A stretch of 36,482 bases of DNA from Candidatus Obscuribacter sp. (GCA_021772135.1 JADYXQ010000298.1:1-36482), one strand, 5' to 3'. Positions 18,488 to 25,801 are shown, numbered from the stretch's first letter. Program-made: numbers and translations. The notes: generated by a model from the letters alone, not told the origin.

Positions 18488-18528
18488 AGCAACAAGGCCT
18501 CATGATAACATGGGGCCTTGTTGCTTTA
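18488..18528 (+). terminator. Strong terminator-like hairpin after the AAA ATPase gene
   Basis: AGCAACAAGGCC (18488-18499) pairs perfectly with GGCCTTGTTGCT (18514-18525). The stem continues through one T-G wobble and CAT/ATG to a 6-base loop, giving about 16 bp. Only a short TTT follows. It separates the ATPase gene from the TonB-like gene that starts 15 bases later. Confidence 0.65.
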
Positions 18529-18542
18529 ACCGAGAGTGATAA

Positions 18543-19895
18543 GTGGCAAAGTTGCTTTTAGTAGACGAATATTCCGGCACTACCCCTGGTGCCTCGACTT
18601 TGGCTCGCCATTTAGCTAAGTCAACCAGCACAGCCAAACTGAAGCGTCAGGCCAGGGCACATATTTTATTGTGCGGCGTGAGCGCCTCCTGGTTAATTTG
18701 CCTGGTGTTAACAGACGGCACGAGTCAGTCTATCGCCTGGTCAGTGGTGATCATGCTGCTGCTGCTTTCTTCCCTGACCCGCTTACTCAGCCTCAAGCAA
18801 GAATTAAAATATCGTCTAAGCAGCGATGCAACGCCCGCAGATCTTGCTGAAACCAATATTACAGAACTGGCAGCCGCAACTATTGCAGTATCGTCAGTGG
18901 TGCTAGTGGCTGTGATTGTTATACTTCAACTCGATTTCACTCGTTTGAACAAACCTGTGGCCAATCGCCAGGTTGTAGACATTGAACTGGTATCTCCGAA
19001 AGACGCAGTCGACCGCCACGATTTGCTAGCAGCCACCAGTGTCGAAACCGCTATTAAGAAACGAAGCGCTGATCAGATTACAGCGCCCAGCGAAAATTTG
19101 ACTGGTGCTCCTGTTCGCGCCATTATTAAGGTTGAAGAACCGCTTAAAGAGCCAATTAAAGAGCCTGTCAAACAACCTTCTAAAACGCCGGTTAAAGAAC
19201 CAGTCAAAAAACCTGAAGATGATCCCGCCAAAGGTCCTCTAAAGGAACCGCAGAAACAGCCAACCAGGCCCATGTCGGCAGTGGACAAAATGGCGATGAT
19301 GGAAATGACCGAGATTACCGAGAGAAAAATCCCCCTTACTTTTAAAGCGCCGAGTAACTGGCAAACAATTGTGGTGGCACAAGACAAAGATAAATCAGTA
19401 GACTTCGCCACTTATTCTGCCAGCGCTGCTCTTGAACACCCGACTGTTAAATCGGCCGATAATCGAAATCATGCATATCTGTCAGAAACCCGACCGGTAG
19501 ACATGATCGAGTCTATTGATAATGATGGCGACGCCACTTTACGCACCCAAGCAGGAGGGCGCTCCGCGGGTGGTGCCGGCGCCCCCAACAATTTGCACGC
19601 TTATCTGAAATTGCTCAATCGCCGAGTGAAAAGTTTTTGGATTCCACCGCGCGGCTTAAATCGCCTGGCCATAATTCAATTTCGCATTAAAGCCAACGGT
19701 ACTCTTGTAAGCACAACCGCTTTGCCACACGATGGCGAGGTTGACCATGAGGCAGAAACGGCAGCCGTGGCCGCCATCACCAAAGCATTTCCATTTCAAC
19801 CGCTGCCAAAAGAGGTTAAAGCTGGTTACCTTGATGTTCGGTATACCTTCAACTATCGCTTCAATGAAATTGACGAAGTGAAAAGCGGTCGCTAA
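18543..19895 (+). CDS. TonB-like protein with three transmembrane helices
   Basis: A 450-residue protein. The GTG start is preceded by GAGAGTGA. Hydrophobic segments near residues 40-60, 62-82 and 105-135 predict three membrane helices, unlike classical TonB with one. A Pro/Lys/Glu-rich spacer (residues about 198-240) has repeated K-E-P and K-x-P tetrapeptides. The last ~100 residues (AYLKLLNRRVKSFWIPPR, then a RFRIKANG-like strand and FPFQPLPKEVKAGYLDVRYTFNY) match the TonB/TolA C-terminal domain, which contacts outer-membrane receptors or the Tol system. A role in carrying energy from the inner membrane to the outer membrane is likely. No ExbB, ExbD or receptor gene is nearby, so the partner is unknown. 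Confidence 0.78.
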   Translation: MAKLLLVDEYSGTTPGASTLARHLAKSTSTAKLKRQARAHILLCGVSASWLICLVLTDGTSQSIAWSVVIMLLLLSSLTRLLSLKQELKYRLSSDATPADLAETNITELAAATIAVSSVVLVAVIVILQLDFTRLNKPVANRQVVDIELVSPKDAVDRHDLLAATSVETAIKKRSADQITAPSENLTGAPVRAIIKVEEPLKEPIKEPVKQPSKTPVKEPVKKPEDDPAKGPLKEPQKQPTRPMSAVDKMAMMEMTEITERKIPLTFKAPSNWQTIVVAQDKDKSVDFATYSASAALEHPTVKSADNRNHAYLSETRPVDMIESIDNDGDATLRTQAGGRSAGGAGAPNNLHAYLKLLNRRVKSFWIPPRGLNRLAIIQFRIKANGTLVSTTALPHDGEVDHEAETAAVAAITKAFPFQPLPKEVKAGYLDVRYTFNYRFNEIDEVKSGR

Positions 19896-20107
19896 ATTTT
19901 GCTCTCAACGATCGTATATCCATTTTTAAAAGACCATGCACGTTCGTAAGTGGCGTCAATAGTAACGTGGCCATTGATATCAGAATATCCTCAACAATTA
20001 CCAATCTTGACCGGAACGAGGCCTTCTGAGAAGGTACCGGTTTCAGACCAAGTATTGTCTACTCCACTATCTGAGTAAATAATTCTGGGCATTTGGATTT
20101 TTTGCAT
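19892..20107 (-). pseudogene. Remnant of a WG-repeat protein, interrupted by TGA
   Basis: On the minus strand an ATG at 20107 opens MQKIQMPRIIYSDSGVDNTW, then FSEGLVPVKIGNC and a TGA stop (19993-19991). The same frame continues directly as GYSDINGHVTIDATYERAWS and FKNGYTIV to a TAG at 19894-19892. Placing tryptophan at the stop gives NCWGYSDINGHVTI, a textbook WG repeat (FSEGLAxV...WGYIDxxGxxxI). A single TGG-to-TGA change therefore splits it. WG repeats are beta-propeller-like repeats of unknown function, usually in long proteins with many copies; only about one and a half units remain here. TGA is an ordinary stop elsewhere in the window, so recoding is not a better explanation. The end overlaps the convergent TonB-like gene by four bases. 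Confidence 0.6.
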
Positions 20108-20312
20108 TCTTTAACACAGTGGACATGCTAAGAGCGGGGACTGAAACGTTCTCGGGTTCTTGGAACTTGGCTATTGTTCTTTGATAATCTGTGATGCTTC
20201 GGGTAAGGGGCCTGAAAATGACGATTTAGTGTTAAGTTTGGACTCAACAGGCTGCGATTTTAGGGCACGTAAAGGGTGTCGTGCGCGAATTGAACTGATT
20301 TGGAATTGGAGA
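20108..20312. other. Gap without recognisable gene
   Basis: Together with the WG remnant this fills the 417-base gap between the TonB-like gene and the HTH antitoxin. I checked both strands for WG-repeat continuation, repeats and hairpins and found nothing. A plus-strand reading frame of 67 codons (20160-20363) has no ribosome site or family resemblance and runs into the antitoxin on the opposite strand. Confidence 0.4.
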
Positions 20313-20636
20313 TTAGACGAGAATTTCGAGCCCGTGTTTTTTTGTTATAGTCAGAAGCTTTAAGGCTGCACCTTGTGGCTTTGATGCACCAGATTCCCAT
20401 TTTTCTACTGTACTTTCACTGGTGTTTAAATAGCGAGCAAAGACCGGCTGGCTCACACGATAGCTCTCACGCAAAGCCTTAATCTGCTTCGGTCCCAATT
20501 CTTCAAGCACAGAGAGACAACTTTCGTCGAAGCGGCGCATAGTTTCTTTACTGACGGTGCCAACTTCATACATACCAGAAACCGCACTATGAATAGCTTC
20601 GAATGCATCGCTTTTAAATTTCTTAGTCTTCGCCAT
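20313..20636 (-). CDS. HTH-type antitoxin of a HigB/HigA-like system
   Basis: A 107-residue DNA-binding protein. The start ATG at 20636 is preferred over an in-frame start 15 bases upstream because GAGGAA (20649-20644) lies 7 bases before it. The C-terminal half is an XRE-type helix-turn-helix (IKALRESYRVSQPVFARYLN, then TSESTVEKWESGASKPQGAA), the typical HigA-like arrangement in which the antitoxin binds both toxin and operator. The gene begins 14 bases before the toxin stop codon, so the two are translationally coupled with toxin first, the order normal for higBA but reversed for most toxin-antitoxin pairs. It probably represses the promoter at 21004-21032. The final residues KHGLEILV are close to the end expected for the family. 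Confidence 0.88.
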   Translation of the reverse strand: MAKTKKFKSDAFEAIHSAVSGMYEVGTVSKETMRRFDESCLSVLEELGPKQIKALRESYRVSQPVFARYLNTSESTVEKWESGASKPQGAALKLLTITKKHGLEILV

Positions 20637-20997
20637 GGCAGATTTCCTCAAGTTTTTTACCGTCCACTTCTTTCTTTATGTCAGCGTCTGTCTTGTTTGC
20701 GAACAGATCGGCTAAGTTGCGAAAATCATCAAGCTCTTTCTGGTCGATATTTTCGCGGTCTTTTTTTGCAAATAAATATGCATAAACCCAGTACTTGCCA
20801 CCTTTTGCAATGATTATGCTGCGGTGCATATTTTTGTTCAGGCGTTTTTTAAATACTCCGCCGCCGAGGTCGTCGCACTGTCCGAGCCGTACTTGTTCAA
20901 TAGCCTTGCACAAATAAGCATCGCTTATCTCGGCTTTCTTAGCAGCTTTTGCAAACCATTCAGTTTTAAAAGCGCGAAGCTTGATTGCTTCAGTCAT
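20623..20997 (-). CDS. RelE-superfamily toxin (HigB-like, PF06296 type)
   Basis: A 124-residue toxin. The body FAKAAKKAEISDAYLCKAIE, then the DLGGGVFKKRLN block and KGGKYWVYAYLFAKKDRENI, is the pattern of PF06296 RelE-like toxins. These are ribosome-dependent mRNA interferases, usually encoded ahead of an HTH antitoxin. A longer reading frame reaches 21066, but I start at ATG 20997 because the promoter at 21004-21032 would lie inside the longer version. No Shine-Dalgarno precedes this ATG; the -10 box ends seven bases upstream, so transcription should start at or next to the ATG and the mRNA would be leaderless. The stop codon overlaps the antitoxin start. I see no frameshift, so the toxin is probably intact. 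Confidence 0.87.
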   Translation of the reverse strand: MTEAIKLRAFKTEWFAKAAKKAEISDAYLCKAIEQVRLGQCDDLGGGVFKKRLNKNMHRSIIIAKGGKYWVYAYLFAKKDRENIDQKELDDFRNLADLFANKTDADIKKEVDGKKLEEICHGED

Positions 20998-21003
20998 TGG
21001 ATA

Positions 21004-21032
21004 AGTGTAGCAAGCCTTACGACCTTTGTCAA
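21004..21032 (-). promoter_or_regulatory. Consensus promoter of the HigBA-like operon
   Basis: The minus strand has a perfect -35 TTGACA (21032-21027), a 17-base spacer and a -10 TACACT (21009-21004). Only 6 bases separate the -10 box from the toxin ATG at 20997, which predicts a leaderless toxin message. It is the best promoter match I found in the window. Confidence 0.8.
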
Positions 21033-21047
21033 GCCTTAAAACGCTTG
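21011..21047. repeat. Direct repeats over the HigBA-like promoter, candidate operator
   Basis: CAAGCCTT occurs at 21011-21018 and again at 21030-21037, a spacing of 19 bases, about two helical turns. The second copy also forms an inverted pair, CAAGC (21030-21034) with GCTTG (21043-21047). One copy lies in the spacer next to the -10 box and the other overlaps the -35, where a bound HTH antitoxin would block polymerase. Confidence 0.5.
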
Positions 21048-21105
21048 TATCCCCTACTGGTGGCAATTTCTGAATTTAGTGTCTCATGCTAAAAAGCCGC
21101 CCGTG

Positions 21106-21586
21106 CTATCCAAGTAGTGGAGCAAACGAGTTATTTTGCAGTGTTGGCGTATACAGTGGCGTGTAAGGCTGCGACTGATTAAGCTGTTGCTGGCGTAATT
21201 CCTCGGCCCGGTGCTGCTGATCGAGCTTTCCTTGCAAAAATCGCTCTTGCATTTGCTTATTGTAAGCACCCCTGGCCGCTTGGGCTTCTAACGCTTTTCG
21301 CTGCGCTTGCTCTCGCTCTTGTCGTTGTGCTTCCCGCTGTTCTTCGGCGGTTTTCACTTGTTCGGTGCGTAAGCCATTGCATCTTAATTGAAGTGATCCC
21401 TTTCCCGTGATCCGGCAAGGCTGCGAATAATGGTTTTTGTTTTACCTCTGGAATGGAGTCAACCAGAACTTGCATCATAATCTGTCTCTGAGCCTGCATT
21501 GGCGTTACTGGTGTACCTAGCTGCTCCGTAAAATTAACAAAGCGAGTCGAGCCACCGCTCGTGTCGTAATCGAACGAGTTTTCCAA
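21106..21586 (-). pseudogene. Frameshifted gene with Gln/Glu-rich coiled-coil C-terminus
   Basis: Two overlapping minus-strand reading frames look like halves of one protein. The upstream half (from a TTG at 21586, possibly longer, since the frame stays open to about 21660) reads FDYDTSGGSTRFVNFTEQLG and continues to about 21370 with a plausible amphipathic sequence. It then turns into low-quality Arg/Ser/Thr-rich residues, ending at 21257. The other frame, open from 21441 and carrying a GTG at 21357, encodes a long coiled coil (KTAEEQREAQRQEREQAQRK ...) with a Pro/Tyr-rich tail ending at 21106. A one-base indel between about 21355 and 21441 would fuse them. I do not recognise a family. A sequencing error is an alternative, as is two separate small genes. 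It is divergent from comEC. Confidence 0.45.
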
Positions 21587-21667
21587 GTTAAAGTTTTCAA
21601 TTTCGATTGAACTTTTTGCCCCAAAATTACGTTTACTCTTTTGTACTGCAATTGAGAGAGTAAATTT

Positions 21668-23818
21668 ATGCAGCCTAAATCACCTACCTCTGTGGCGGGC
21701 TATACACCCGCGCGTGGTTTTTCTTGCTTTTCGATTTGTGTTTTAACTGGCGCGCTAGCGGCCAGCCTCGGTATGCATCCGGTCTTTGCGCTGCTAGTGG
21801 CACTGTTGCCCTTGCTCTTGCGTCCGCTCTGCCTGTGGCCACTTAGGCTCGCTCTGGTGCTAAGTTTGGCGCTGGCTTTAAGTTTTTGTTTGACAATGGT
21901 GCGCAGAGAAAATCACGGACCCACTGATGACGATCTTTATTTCTATCAAGGGCAGGGTAAGGTAAAAATTGCAGGCACCATAGAGGAGGTACGCGAACGC
22001 AATAACGGCGACGAGCACACTTGCGCTCTTGTTTTATCCGCAGATCGCCTGGAGTATCCAGTCAAGCGTAGTCTGGATGGCAAAGTGCTAGTCAACATTG
22101 AGTCTTCAACAGAACCTTTGCAAAATCCATTGCTGCCGGGAGATTGCATCGAAGTGTCCGGCATAGTGCGCAAACCCAAAGCAAAGAATTTTTCTTTTGA
22201 GTTTGACGAAGCCAGATGGCTTAGCAGTCAGGGAATTTTTGCCCGCTTAAGTAGCCGTGCCGACGACGTATATGTTGTTGGGGCGAGCAAGTCTCTAGAC
22301 AGCATCTTTAACCGCACGGTGACTGTGTTGCGGCGGCGAATTGTCGACGCTCACACAAGGCATCTGGGAGCTGTGGGCGGAGCTCTTTTTTCATCCATGG
22401 TTTTAGGCGATCGCGTGGTGGCTATTGATCAAGATTTAAAACAAGAATTTTCACGTATTGGTTTATCGCATTTGCTGGCCGCTTCAGGTCTTAATCTGAC
22501 CATTATTGTGGCGGCCGCTCTGGCCCTTTGCCGCTTTTTTCAGCGCGGTACTACTGAGGTAAGCTGGCTGCAAACATGGATTTCCTTTGCCTGCGTTGTT
22601 CTCTTTACCTCTTTTGCCGGTGCCGGCCCATCGGTCAGTCGAGCAGCGATTATGTGTTTGATTGCCTTGTGGGCGCGCCTGGCCTTTGTCAAGCTAGCTC
22701 ATGGCAGCGCATTGGCAGTAGCCCTGTTGATTGCTCTGTCCCTTGATCCGCTTAGTGTGGCTGATGTGGGCTTGCAACTGTCATATGGTGCTACATTTGG
22801 CATCATCTATATTTATCCTCTGTTTGAAGTGGTCTGTCTCAAACAAATCAAAAACCGTTTGCTTAAAATTATTGCTTCTCTGGCATCGGTAGTAGTGGCA
22901 GCTCAAATTGCCGTATTGCCTATTCAGTTGCATGTGTTTCAGCAGCTTTCCATTCTGGTTTTGCCTGCTAATTTACTGGCAGAGCCTGTGGTGGTGCCTT
23001 TAACAATTCTCGGTTTTGTCTCTTCTATACTGGCGGCCATTGCCGAAAGTAATGCTCCACAATTAGACTTGATTACGAAGTTGGCGGCGCAGGGTTGCGT
23101 TTGTCTTGACTGGCTGGCTCAGTTTCCGCTGGCCTGGCTGATGCAAACCGCACATTTTTTAGCGGCGTTGCCAATGGCCTCGCTGACTGTGGCCAGGCCG
23201 CAGGCTGCTCATGTGGTTCTTTATTGCGCTTTGCTCATGGGTGTCATGGCTTTTGGCAAGCTCCGTCCTCGGCTTGCTTGCGGTCTTCTATTTTTAGCTT
23301 TTGTTTTGTTGACGGCTGTTTCTTATATTGAAAGCCCGCTTTTAGAATTTTTCTGTACTGGCCAAGAAATTGTTGTCAACCGCGGCAATCTGGCTTTTTT
23401 CGTCTGGACAAAAGAGCCGGGCTCTACTGCAGTTAAAAATAGTGATGCTCGCAATTTTGTGCGTTATCTCAGTAACCGTGGTGTGCCTCGAGTCAGCCCG
23501 CCCGGTTTTAACTCACAAGAAGAATTGACGCTCAAGCCCGAGCATTTACTGATCAGGCCCGCATGGCCAGTTAAACTAACTCGATATGGTACGCGTACCG
23601 ACCCACCTGTGATAGAGTTTCGCAGCGTCTATAAGAGTGTGAATCAGTCATTGACTGTCGTACCGCCAGGTTATGGCGAGCAAGATTGCCGCCTGAACGG
23701 CCGGCTGATGACGCCGTCGTTCATACCTTATTGCCCCAGTGCAATGCCCTTTTGCTTACCTTTGTTTGCAGGCAGCGAATGCCAAAAGACAGGCTATTAC
23801 CTGAGATTCCGGCTTTGA
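21668..23818 (+). CDS. comEC: ComEC/Rec2-family DNA uptake channel, MBL domain degenerate
   Basis: A 716-residue inner-membrane protein. N-terminal hydrophobic helices are followed by an OB-fold-like DUF4131 region (residues about 95-190, starting VKIAGTIEEVRERNNGDEHT). The Competence domain follows, with HLLAASGLNLTIIVAAA near 267 and about eight further helices. ComEC forms the channel that carries single-stranded transforming DNA across the inner membrane. The C-terminal segment after residue 555 should be a metallo-beta-lactamase domain. It keeps hints of it (LLEFFCTGQ where LDVGQGD is expected, and FVRYLSNRGVPRV where the first helix should be), but there is no HxHxDH motif and the domain is only about 160 residues long. 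A GAGAGA ribosome site precedes the ATG. No comEA is nearby. Confidence 0.85.
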   Translation: MQPKSPTSVAGYTPARGFSCFSICVLTGALAASLGMHPVFALLVALLPLLLRPLCLWPLRLALVLSLALALSFCLTMVRRENHGPTDDDLYFYQGQGKVKIAGTIEEVRERNNGDEHTCALVLSADRLEYPVKRSLDGKVLVNIESSTEPLQNPLLPGDCIEVSGIVRKPKAKNFSFEFDEARWLSSQGIFARLSSRADDVYVVGASKSLDSIFNRTVTVLRRRIVDAHTRHLGAVGGALFSSMVLGDRVVAIDQDLKQEFSRIGLSHLLAASGLNLTIIVAAALALCRFFQRGTTEVSWLQTWISFACVVLFTSFAGAGPSVSRAAIMCLIALWARLAFVKLAHGSALAVALLIALSLDPLSVADVGLQLSYGATFGIIYIYPLFEVVCLKQIKNRLLKIIASLASVVVAAQIAVLPIQLHVFQQLSILVLPANLLAEPVVVPLTILGFVSSILAAIAESNAPQLDLITKLAAQGCVCLDWLAQFPLAWLMQTAHFLAALPMASLTVARPQAAHVVLYCALLMGVMAFGKLRPRLACGLLFLAFVLLTAVSYIESPLLEFFCTGQEIVVNRGNLAFFVWTKEPGSTAVKNSDARNFVRYLSNRGVPRVSPPGFNSQEELTLKPEHLLIRPAWPVKLTRYGTRTDPPVIEFRSVYKSVNQSLTVVPPGYGEQDCRLNGRLMTPSFIPYCPSAMPFCLPLFAGSECQKTGYYLRFRL

Positions 23819-23859
23819 GACTCGTGTCAAAAACATTTAAGCAGTGAAGGAGGTCACCC

Positions 23860-23901
23860 ATGTTATGTTATGCAGGCCGCCTCGAAACATCGAATGACTG
23901 A
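23860..23901 (+). other. Possible 13-codon leader ORF in the acyltransferase ribosome-binding region
   Basis: The ATG at 23860 lies 5 bases after a perfect AAGGAGGT (23847-23854) and opens MLCYAGRLETSND before a TGA at 23899-23901. The stop falls just past the start region of the acyltransferase. The spacing to the Shine-Dalgarno is better than that of the acyltransferase ATG at 23870. Confidence 0.3.
23865..23897 (+). other. Possible 10-codon leader peptide overlapping the acyltransferase start
   Basis: The ATG at 23865 is about 10 bases from AAGGAGGT and encodes MLCRPPRNIE. Its TGA stop (23895-23897) overlaps the internal acyltransferase ATG at 23894 in a four-base ATGA arrangement, the usual layout for termination-reinitiation coupling. 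Confidence 0.35.
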
Positions 23902-25150
23902 AGAACAACGACTTATTACTAATTTGCCGCCTGAAGAAGCCGCAGTAGCTAAAGCCACCACTGGTGGTGCTGAGATGTACTGGCCTCAGCTTGATGGTAT
24001 ACGATCACTGGCCTTTCTACTCGTGTTTGTGCACCATGTGGGAAGAATTCCCCAGGCTCAAAGAGTATTGCCTGAAGTTGTTTTGAAAGTGGTAGACACA
24101 GTTAGTGCCTGGGGCTGGGTAGGTGTCGATATTTTCTTCACGCTGAGCGGATTTCTCATCACTCATCTTTTGTTGGCAGAAAAAAAACAATTCAACAGCA
24201 TCTCTTTTAAATTGTTTTTTGCTCGAAGAGCGCTGCGCATCTGGCCTGTCTACTATTTGCTTTTGTTTTTTGCCGTTATTCTCGTGCCTGTACTGCACTG
24301 GCAAAGTCTCAATTTGAAACTTTACGGAGAGTTTTTACTAAAGCAAGGCTTGCCCCTGGCGCTGTTTTGCGGCAATATCAGCATGGCTTTCCCTTCAGTC
24401 ATGATCAAGTTCATGAAACCGCCGGATGTTTTTTTGTTGCTGCCGACATGGTCACTGGCGGTGGAAGAGCAATTTTATTTGACTTGGCCATTCCTGCTCA
24501 AAATTTTACCGACTCCAAAGGCAATCTACCGCCTGATATTAGCGCTAACAGTTTTGTCTCTGGCCGCTAGAGCTGTGCTCTGGTACGTCTCTCATTACCT
24601 CTTGCATATGACTTATCCGGTCAGCCTCTATTACTATTTCACCCTATCGCACCTCGAACCATTGATGGCAGGTGCTGTCTGCGCTGTAACCATTTCTTAT
24701 TTCCCTGAGTTTAAAGAGAAAATCAAGAAAATCAAAACCCATATTTTTGTTGCCCTGGGCCTCCTGATTTTCTTTTGTACGGCGGTTTTTCCTGAGATTT
24801 CTAAGAACAGTTACCTGAATATTTTCATGTTCAGCTGTGTGGCCATGGGTTGTCTGCTCTTTCTCATTAGCGCTCTGGTATCTCCTGTAGTGGCTAAAGT
24901 TTTTAGCAATAAAATCCTTGCCTCTTTCGGCAAGCTTACCTATGCCATGTATCTTGTGCACATGTATTTCATTTCTATAGCTGAAACATCGCTGCAGGAT
25001 CTATTCAAAGTGCCGCTAACTTCGCCGTTTTTCTGGGTACTTAAATTTTGTCTGGCTCTATCGCTTAGTTATGGCTTTGCTTTTGTCAGCTGGCATCTTC
25101 TGGAAAGTAGATTTTTGAAAATGCGCAAGCTATTCAGGCGGCATGTTTGA
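23870..25150 (+). CDS. OafA/YrhL-type membrane acyltransferase (acyltransferase 3 family)
   Basis: A 426-residue integral membrane protein with about ten helices. YWPQLDGIRSLAFLLVFVHH (residues 37-56) contains the catalytic histidine region of the acyltransferase 3 family. WVGVDIFFTLSGFLITHLLL and FFARRALRIWPVYYLLL follow, and WSLAVEEQFYLTWPFLLKI is the second family hallmark. Members move acetyl or other acyl groups onto sugars of lipopolysaccharide, peptidoglycan or exported glycans. The start is doubtful: ATG 23870 is 15 bases from a perfect Shine-Dalgarno, while ATG 23894 overlaps the stop of a tiny upstream ORF and would give 418 residues. Its own stop overlaps the next gene's TTG start by four bases, so the small secreted protein is probably translated with it. 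Confidence 0.9.
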   Translation: MQAASKHRMTEEQRLITNLPPEEAAVAKATTGGAEMYWPQLDGIRSLAFLLVFVHHVGRIPQAQRVLPEVVLKVVDTVSAWGWVGVDIFFTLSGFLITHLLLAEKKQFNSISFKLFFARRALRIWPVYYLLLFFAVILVPVLHWQSLNLKLYGEFLLKQGLPLALFCGNISMAFPSVMIKFMKPPDVFLLLPTWSLAVEEQFYLTWPFLLKILPTPKAIYRLILALTVLSLAARAVLWYVSHYLLHMTYPVSLYYYFTLSHLEPLMAGAVCAVTISYFPEFKEKIKKIKTHIFVALGLLIFFCTAVFPEISKNSYLNIFMFSCVAMGCLLFLISALVSPVVAKVFSNKILASFGKLTYAMYLVHMYFISIAETSLQDLFKVPLTSPFFWVLKFCLALSLSYGFAFVSWHLLESRFLKMRKLFRRHV

Positions 25151-25530
25151 TCAGTACTAAGAGTTTAAAACTGGCTCTCTATCTAACCGTGCTGCTAACT
25201 CTATTGCTTAGCGCTGCAAATGTGTTTGCCAGGCCGACCACTCAGCCTGCTGCGAATTTTAAAATGCGCAAGCTGGTCTTTCCCTCTAAATTTTCTCTCG
25301 GCCGTCTTTATGTCTGTAAAGATCCAGTGACTCCTCATCATTTTGCTGTAGGCAAGATGGTGGCTGAAGGCCTTGGCCGCTTTGTCGGAGAGGCCAGAGG
25401 CACCGTAGACGTCAAAGTGCCGGAGAAAGGAATGATTTATCTAATTGCGTCTTATCAGCCCACTTTCAAACCCAACCAAACATTCAATATTCAAACTTTT
25501 CTCGACACCACTGGGTCGGAGAAGCTGTGA
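25147..25530 (+). CDS. Small secreted protein of unknown family
   Basis: A 127-residue protein starting with TTG, which overlaps the acyltransferase stop as TTGA. A signal peptide (LKLALYLTVLLTLLLSAANVFA) is clear, with cleavage likely after VFA. The mature part (about 95 residues) is basic and rich in Lys, Val and Phe, with blocks FPSKFSLGRLYVCKD and EARGTVDVKVPEKGMIYLIA that look like beta strands. I do not recognise a family. Overlap with the acyltransferase makes co-expression very likely and suggests a periplasmic or surface partner in the same glycan modification, but that is context only. No terminator was noted before the next small gene. Confidence 0.65.
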   Translation: MISTKSLKLALYLTVLLTLLLSAANVFARPTTQPAANFKMRKLVFPSKFSLGRLYVCKDPVTPHHFAVGKMVAEGLGRFVGEARGTVDVKVPEKGMIYLIASYQPTFKPNQTFNIQTFLDTTGSEKL

Positions 25531-25585
25531 ACCCATACGCGCTGTTACTGGAAGAGGCCAAACCAATCAACCACAGGAAACACAA

Positions 25586-25801
25586 ATGAAATACATAAAG
25601 AAAAGATGGCTCGGTTTAGCCATTGCTCCTTTTGCTCTAGCATTTTTTGCCATGGCTCAGCCAGCGCTAGCTAACAATTGCAGCGGCAATTGCGCGAACT
25701 ACCCCAATCTGAAGTTCTCAGAAAAGTTGGAATTGGAAATGACGACTTCCAATTCAGAAAGAATAAGGGCAGTGGCGGAAAAGGAGGTAATATGGACCTA
25801 A
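25586..25801 (+). CDS. Small secreted peptide gene, probably frameshifted
   Basis: A 71-residue ORF starting at ATG 25586 with AGGAAAC six bases upstream. The first 29 residues are a good signal peptide (MKYIKKRWLGLAIAPFALAF ... AQPALA). The mature part starts NNCSGNCANYP and then becomes Glu/Ser/Arg-rich, unlike the first part. The other forward frames contain better-looking continuations: GNDDFQFRKNKGSGGKGGN in one, then KDSNQPNPEPPNYGKKPCQK and a short cysteine-containing end (stop TGA at 25878) in another. An ancestral protein of about 95 residues with four cysteines would need two frame corrections. The family is unknown. If the present frame is real, the peptide is still exported. Confidence 0.5.
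   Translation: MKYIKKRWLGLAIAPFALAFFAMAQPALANNCSGNCANYPNLKFSEKLELEMTTSNSERIRAVAEKEVIWT

Noticed and set aside
19991..19993. TGA read as tryptophan in the WG-repeat frame (recoding)
   Set aside because: TGA ends many intact genes in the window, including nrdJ, comEC and the acyltransferase, so a recoded TGA is not credible. A point mutation is simpler.
20160..20363. Plus-strand frame of 67 codons between the WG remnant and the HTH antitoxin
   Set aside because: No ribosome site, no family resemblance, and its end lies antisense to the well-supported antitoxin gene.
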